From assembly GCA_948144175.1 (NCBI GenBank), contig CANXME010000298.1, forward strand, positions 506,001 to 570,000: a stretch of 64,000 nt of DNA, read 5' to 3'. Source of the stretch: Closterium sp. NIES-65 (taxonomy: Eukaryota; Streptophyta; Zygnematophyceae; Desmidiales; Closteriaceae). Numbering within the stretch: the stretch's first letter is position 1; each line of letters starts with the position of its first letter. Below are positions 55,901 through 64,000 of this stretch, in pieces. Under the pieces are notes generated by a model, which did no database searches, was not told the DNA's origin, and worked only from the letters and a program-made list of their open reading frames with translations. The translations under genes and the position numbers were made by a program.

Positions 55901-56335
55901 TCTGCGTGCCATGCAGCACTCACCATTTCTGCGTGCCATGCAGCACTCACCATCTCTGCGTGCCATGCAGCACTCACCATCACTGCGTGCCATGCAGCAC
56001 TCACCATCTCTGCGTGCCATGCAGCGCTCACCATGTAGACCCTAAGCGTCGAATTTTGATTTACTACTTTCGAATCATCCCTTTCGAATCAACCCTAAAA
56101 TCAAAACTCGGTGGTGCACTGCGCCCTTTTCAAGCAGTTACCAGAGCCGAGGTGAGTTTTGAGTCGAGTCACTCAAAAGTCACCTCGTTACAACGGTACG
56201 GCACACAAATGCATCCATGACACGCAGCACTCACGTTTGAGGCGCCTAAAAAGTTGCAGCACTCACGATATAGACCACTCGGTGGTACGCCAGACTCTTT
56301 TCAAGCAGGTACCCAAGCCGTCTTCGCAGTCCCAT
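52941..56335 (-). CDS. S26 signal-peptidase-like protein, paralogue C (5 exons, 346 aa)
   Basis: Minus-strand exons are 56267-56335, 55351-55547, 54250-54811, 53576-53682 and 52941-53046. Phases 0,2,0,2 give an uninterrupted 346-residue product. It starts MGLRRRLGYLLEKSLAYH and ends ISEVIRSHKS. Box B is GDESMKPIIKG with the serine. Box C is EISVGDVVVMRYDP. A Ser-rich insert of about 130 residues follows, with a basic NNPKKLMKRKK patch. Box D is FRRVAAVAGDEIVSSRPSDE with Arg instead of Lys. FWLLADNLAVPAK, EAIDSRTIGPV (box E), RALYVVRSEDDHGPIQN and VMDVECKNIDDILERI follow. The known plant relatives are about 200 residues and lack the long insert. Membrane segments are not seen. Of the three paralogues this is the cleanest model. 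It probably acts in an organelle, by family inference only. Confidence 0.82.
53210..53540 (-). repeat. three relic copies of gene C exon 4
   Basis: Partial exon-4 copies with donors lie at about 53.22-53.30, 53.32-53.41 and 53.46-53.54 kb (complements of CACCTGCTGCGGATGGGCTC, TGCTTCGGATGGGCTCGTGA and similar). They encode RVL..V..EDDHEPI-like fragments. Two further fragments of its 5' half are at 53.78-53.83 kb and 53.91-53.95 kb. Confidence 0.82.
54816..54893 (+). repeat. GGCAGA/GACAAACGCAGA array at the exon-3 acceptor of gene C
   Basis: On the minus strand it makes the polypyrimidine tract CTCTGCCTCTGCC... before the acceptor GTGCAG|CGAGAT, as in gene B. Confidence 0.85.
55088..55255 (+). 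repeat. 26-bp minisatellite (GTGGCAGATTCTCGGGAGTG...)
   Basis: About six and a half units lie in intron 2 of gene C. They are very uniform and so recently expanded. Confidence 0.93.
55568..55668 (+). repeat. GGGA tetranucleotide microsatellite
   Basis: About 25 units of GAGG/GGGA lie in intron 1 of gene C near the exon-2 acceptor. On the minus strand this is a long CCCT pyrimidine tract. Confidence 0.95.
55796..56038 (-). repeat. 27-bp minisatellite derived from an exon-1 donor region
   Basis: Nine units lie in intron 1 of gene C. On the minus strand each unit reads ATGGTGAGTGCTGCATGGCA then CGCAGAG, so each carries a donor-like ATG|GTGAGT and an acceptor-like CGCAG. The gene C exon-1 donor is ATC|GTGAGTGCTGC, a match over the shared part. 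All frames remain open because 27 is a multiple of 3. Confidence 0.9.
56148..56187. repeat. hairpin P5: 17-nt arms around CGAGTC
   Basis: CGAGGTGAGTTTTGAGT and ACTCAAAAGTCACCTCG pair with one mismatch. It lies in intron 1 of gene C, next to a relic exon-1 copy (56.10-56.15 kb). Confidence 0.88.
56224..56267. repeat. palindrome P6 (TTTGAGGCGCCTAAAAA) between direct repeats
   Basis: GCAGCACTCACG occurs at 56224-56235 and 56256-56267. The palindrome fills the space between. The right copy ends at the gene C exon-1 donor, so the duplicated sequence includes the donor. Confidence 0.85.
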
Positions 56336-57203
56336 ACTGGCTGACCAATCCGAGCCCAAGAAGACCAAGCCTGGACTAAAACGGAAATTCTGGAAATCCG
56401 AAGTAAGTCCGAACCTGAAAATCCAACTCTGGGAACTCCGACCCTGTAAAGCCGAACCCTGAGGCTGTGAATGGAAATCTGAAAAAGAGATTCAGATTCT
56501 GAGACCTGGAAATTTGCGGCGCTGCTGGAGAAGATCTGATCTGGGACCGTGAAATTCCTGGGGCCGGGAGCTTCAATGGTTATACTCCCTGGTTGTGTTA
56601 GCGTGGAATTTACTACTTTCAAATCATCCCACTAGAGGACCCTCAGCTCAGCTCCGCAGCAGGTCATCAAGAAACGACTTTGTCTAGGTATGCCGGCCTT
56701 GCAACTGAACCAGGTAGATTTGTCCAACATATGCGAAACAAATTTAAGGATGTTCGCGTGGCCGACTGGCTAATGCGTGCGAACCGACGAAGCAAAATCA
56801 TGCGCATTGGCAGAAAAAGAGAGGCTCGGAGGGTGATACACGAAGGCTACACCGTTCGGTCCGACGGAGGACGAGGAGAAAGGAGCGAGGGGACCTTAAG
56901 AGGATGAGCCAAGAGATGACGAGAACCGTCGCTTGCTTTGCACGCTTACTCACACGGAGCACGACCCGTACTCACAGAAGAGGCAAAGACAAGTTAGCGT
57001 GGAGAGTCTATTGTGAGGTACGGAGTGCATTCTCGAACCTACTCAAGCTGATGTTTCAACGTCCTATGTCGCCGAGAACAAATGGAAGGAATTTGAGAAT
57101 CACAAGCGAACCTGGGGAGATTTGTTTGGCATGTCGTCGTTTCATCTTCTCTGGGATTTGGGGATTCATAAGCGAAAGAAAACCATCACGTGTTGAGGCA
57201 AGC
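56336..57203. other. 5' flank of gene C and intergenic
   Basis: This holds the B/C-shared flank (56.36-56.52 kb) and the weak third copy of the upstream block (56.69-56.90 kb). From 56.91 to 57.20 kb I see no gene. Confidence 0.5.
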
Positions 57204-57276
57204 TTCCGTTGCCGGGATTTGAACCCGGGTCTCTCGGGTGAGAGCCGAGTATCCTAACCGACTAGACTACAACGGA
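57204..57276 (-). tRNA. tRNA-Glu (CTC)
   Basis: The minus strand folds as a 73-nt tRNA. The acceptor stem is TCCGTTG/CAACGGA with discriminator A, a D-arm follows TAGTCTAGTCGGTTAGGA, the anticodon stem CTCGG/CCGAG encloses loop CTCTCAC (anticodon CTC), and the T-arm CCCGG-GTTCAAAT-CCCGG contains the B box. No intron. A TTTT run about 20 nt downstream could stop RNA polymerase III. The sequence is the usual plant tRNA-Glu type. Confidence 0.95.
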
Positions 57277-57827
57277 TACCAATTTTGCGCTCAATAATAC
57301 ACTTTGCTTTCTTTCTACGCGATGACTTTCCCTGCTTTCTTCGCAAGCTTTGCTTTTTTTTGCTCACTCGGAGGCCACGCTTGCTTCGCAAGCTCTCCGC
57401 TGCACGCCCTGCGAAATAGCTATTTCGCAAGCAACCTACAAGCAAAACAGGTTGCCACCGCAAGCGCCTAATTCTACGTTTGCCCGCCTTCGGTGGACCT
57501 CGCTTTGCAAGCATATGCGACGTAGCCTCGTCGATTCTAGCGGGGCATGTTTTATTCATTACGCGCTTGCAGAGCATAAACTTGCTCGGGGATGTTTCGC
57601 TTGTTATAAGCAACCTAAATTTCTGCCTTGTTTGTGTCACTTTTCTAACGAAACTGAACCTAAAGAGGGCGAAGGCGCCCTATGGTGCGAAAGATGTAAA
57701 AATGATAACAGCTGTGCAACGTGTGGAACGTTTTGCGCCATGACGGATGAACTGTACGAATGTGATGGACTAACATGCTGATCTCGCCCTACTTGACCTC
57801 GTGCATTTGTAACTCGCACGATAATCC
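57277..57827 (+). other. AT-richer spacer with a Cys-rich open frame of doubtful status
   Basis: The motif TTCGCAAGC recurs (57.34, 57.39, 57.42 kb). An 18-bp palindrome GCGAAATAGCTATTTCGC lies at about 57.41 kb. An open frame ending at 57781 finishes with LWCERCKNDNSCATCGTFC and other CxxC pairs, which would suit a zinc-binding domain. It lacks a convincing ATG start and I recognise no family. It may be an exon of an unseen gene or chance. Confidence 0.25.
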
Positions 57828-63942
<6,115 letters not shown>

Positions 63943-64000
63943 GTAAGGCAGTGCGGCTACAGGCACCCCAAGGATAAACCACAAGGCCTCTCCTCTCTGC

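Noticed and set aside
55796-56038. Nine-fold repeat proteins (VSAAWHAEM-type) as a possible small repeat protein
   Set aside because: The 27-bp unit keeps any frame open. The array is in an intron of gene C and matches its donor region, so a splice-site-derived minisatellite is the simpler reading.
56680-56907. Basic 75-codon open frame upstream of gene C
   Set aside because: It overlaps the weakly conserved upstream block, lacks a proper ATG at its start, and the equivalent frames at the A and B blocks are not conserved as protein.

Overview
This is a eukaryotic nuclear window, very probably from the green (streptophyte) lineage. The evidence is Ty1/copia elements with plant-type tRNA-iMet-like primer sites, a plant-type tRNA-Glu(CTC), spliced genes with GT-AG introns, and a signal-peptidase-like family whose box motifs match the plant S24/S26 peptidase family. 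A streptophyte alga such as a desmid is my best guess, but the sequence alone does not prove it.

Positions 1 to about 36.3 kb are a nest of transposable elements. A decayed minus-strand copia element (E1, 1-6972) is cut by the window start. A plus-strand copia piece (E4, about 7.2-9.24 kb) and an old, lower-GC plus-strand copia (9.24-10.6 and 25.5-27.2 kb) follow. The old copia is split by young copia E3 (10598-25487, target duplication GAGGG). E3's own left LTR is split by its sister E2 (10652-18119, target duplication AATAC). At 27203, inside the old copia's LTR, a pogo-like DNA transposon (pogo-2) begins. Its intron holds copia E5 (28869-35213). E5 holds a non-autonomous TIR element (E6, 32819-35037), which holds a small non-autonomous LTR element (E7, 33405-34876).

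Positions 37.4-56.3 kb hold three tandem minus-strand paralogues of an S26-type signal-peptidase-like gene: A (37428-41848), B (43609-50934) and C (52941-56335). Each has five exons whose intron phases (0,2,0,2) agree exactly, giving 280, 387 and 346 residues. A complete-looking pogo-like transposon (pogo-1, 44088-47027) with a four-exon, 607-residue transposase sits in the last intron of B. An 8-bp-TSD, hAT-like MITE sits in a relic exon downstream of A. Introns and flanks are full of partial exon copies and minisatellites.

Positions 57.2-64 kb hold a tRNA-Glu(CTC) gene (minus) and a plus-strand gene for a TPR-repeat protein that runs off the window. It shows the same habit of multiplied exons.

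The most unusual signal is a family of short palindromes, consensus TTTTGAG-NCGN-CTCAAAA, confined to the genic half. Most sit exactly between two direct copies of 12-90 bp of local host sequence. Either this is a miniature insertion with very long target duplications, or it is the scar of a tandem-duplication mechanism. It may explain part of the exon-fragment build-up.
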